From JALWSI01 sp964569095 [NCBI: uncultured Aquificales bacterium] (GTDB lineage: Bacteria > Thermosulfidibacterota > Thermosulfidibacteria > Thermosulfidibacterales), in contig CAZMTB010000137.1 of NCBI GenBank assembly GCA_964569095.1, positions 1 through 15,691 on the forward strand: a stretch of 15,691 nucleotides of DNA. Reading direction: 5' to 3'. A program made the translations under genes and the position numbers. Shown here piece by piece: positions 15,436 through 15,691 of this stretch (within the stretch, counting starts at the first letter, position 1; each line of letters starts with the position of its first letter). The notes below the pieces were generated by a model. The model worked only from the letters and a program-made list of their open reading frames with translations, was not told where the DNA came from and did no database searches.

Positions 15436-15691
15436 TCACGGAGGGGGATTGAGGCCGAATCTCACCTCTCCCGTATCTCCCATGGGATGGCCTGAGCTGT
15501 CCACCGCCGTCACCTTCCAGACGACCTGGTACTTGCTCAGGGCGTTCCACGCATTCTGGCTCAACACGAAGTAGATACCGGCAATCCCCTGGTCAGGTAC
15601 CAGTATCAACTCTCCGGGACCGTATCCCTTCTTGGGCGTGTACTCCCCTCCCTGGGGCCCACTGCCATCGTCAAGGGCTATGTACACCTTG
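15436..15691 (-). CDS. C-terminal part of an unidentified, probably beta-rich protein (partial)
   Basis: The frame is open to the right edge (first visible codon AAG at 15690-15688) and stops at TGA 15438-15436, giving about 84 residues. The GTG at 15687 is merely the first possible start in the window and not a credible gene start. The segment contains alternating hydrophobic strands: KVYIALDDGSG, then GELILVPDQGIAGIYFVL, then KYQVVWKVTAVDSSGHPMGDTGEVRF. Its VVWKVTAVDSSG stretch resembles the final strands of fibronectin- or Ig-like beta-sandwich domains found in extracellular proteins. It ends in GLNPPP. No function can be assigned; the upstream part would decide it. Confidence 0.65.
   Translation of the reverse strand, partial: KVYIALDDGSGPQGGEYTPKKGYGPGELILVPDQGIAGIYFVLSQNAWNALSKYQVVWKVTAVDSSGHPMGDTGEVRFGLNPPP

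Overview
This window looks like a chromosomal segment of an anaerobic, amino-acid-fermenting bacterium, and Synergistota is my best guess. The inference rests on heavy use of AGG/AGA (Arg) and ATA (Ile) codons in moderately G+C-rich DNA, a short EF-Ts of about 200 residues, an 8-Cys clostridial-type ferredoxin, an alanine/glycine:cation symporter, and a biotin-dependent acyl-CoA carboxylase next to a split B12-dependent acyl-CoA mutase. I could not test this with a search. No mobile element, CRISPR array, tRNA or rRNA is visible, and no gap between genes exceeds about 175 bases.

Left part (1-5454). The tail of an unidentified gene overlaps a small hotdog-fold thioesterase on the + strand. The thioesterase converges stop-to-stop with a long minus-strand run that reads, in transcription order, prfB, rpsB, tsf, pyrH, frr, a 2[4Fe-4S] ferredoxin and uppS. 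This is the core translation and nucleotide gene group with release factor 2 at its head. prfB carries a textbook +1 programmed frameshift site, so its true start lies about 300 bases upstream of the first start codon in the main frame. The ferredoxin (56 aa) sits between frr and uppS. uppS has no Shine-Dalgarno sequence of its own but is preceded by a hairpin and a 10-codon leader ORF.

Middle (5626-8715, minus strand). A tight three-gene operon encodes an AGCS symporter, a sirtuin deacylase and an NAD(P)-dependent D-2-hydroxyacid dehydrogenase. It is read from a good sigma-70-type promoter. A second promoter faces the other way only 6 bases from it and drives an EntD/Sfp-type 4'-phosphopantetheinyl transferase.

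Right part (9661-15390, + strand). An acyl-CoA cassette holds carboxyltransferase, biotin carboxylase, biotin carboxyl carrier protein, the catalytic subunit of a methylmalonyl-CoA-mutase-type enzyme, and a small protein resembling an LSm fold. Together they would interconvert propionyl-CoA, methylmalonyl-CoA and succinyl-CoA. The carboxyltransferase keeps the Asp associated with propionyl-CoA specificity. The mutase has Ser where methylmalonyl-CoA mutases have the substrate-carboxylate-binding Arg, which makes it the most interesting item here. The B12-binding subunit, epimerase and MeaB chaperone are not in the window. A terminator-like hairpin separates this cassette from the C-terminal part of an unidentified minus-strand gene that runs off the right edge.
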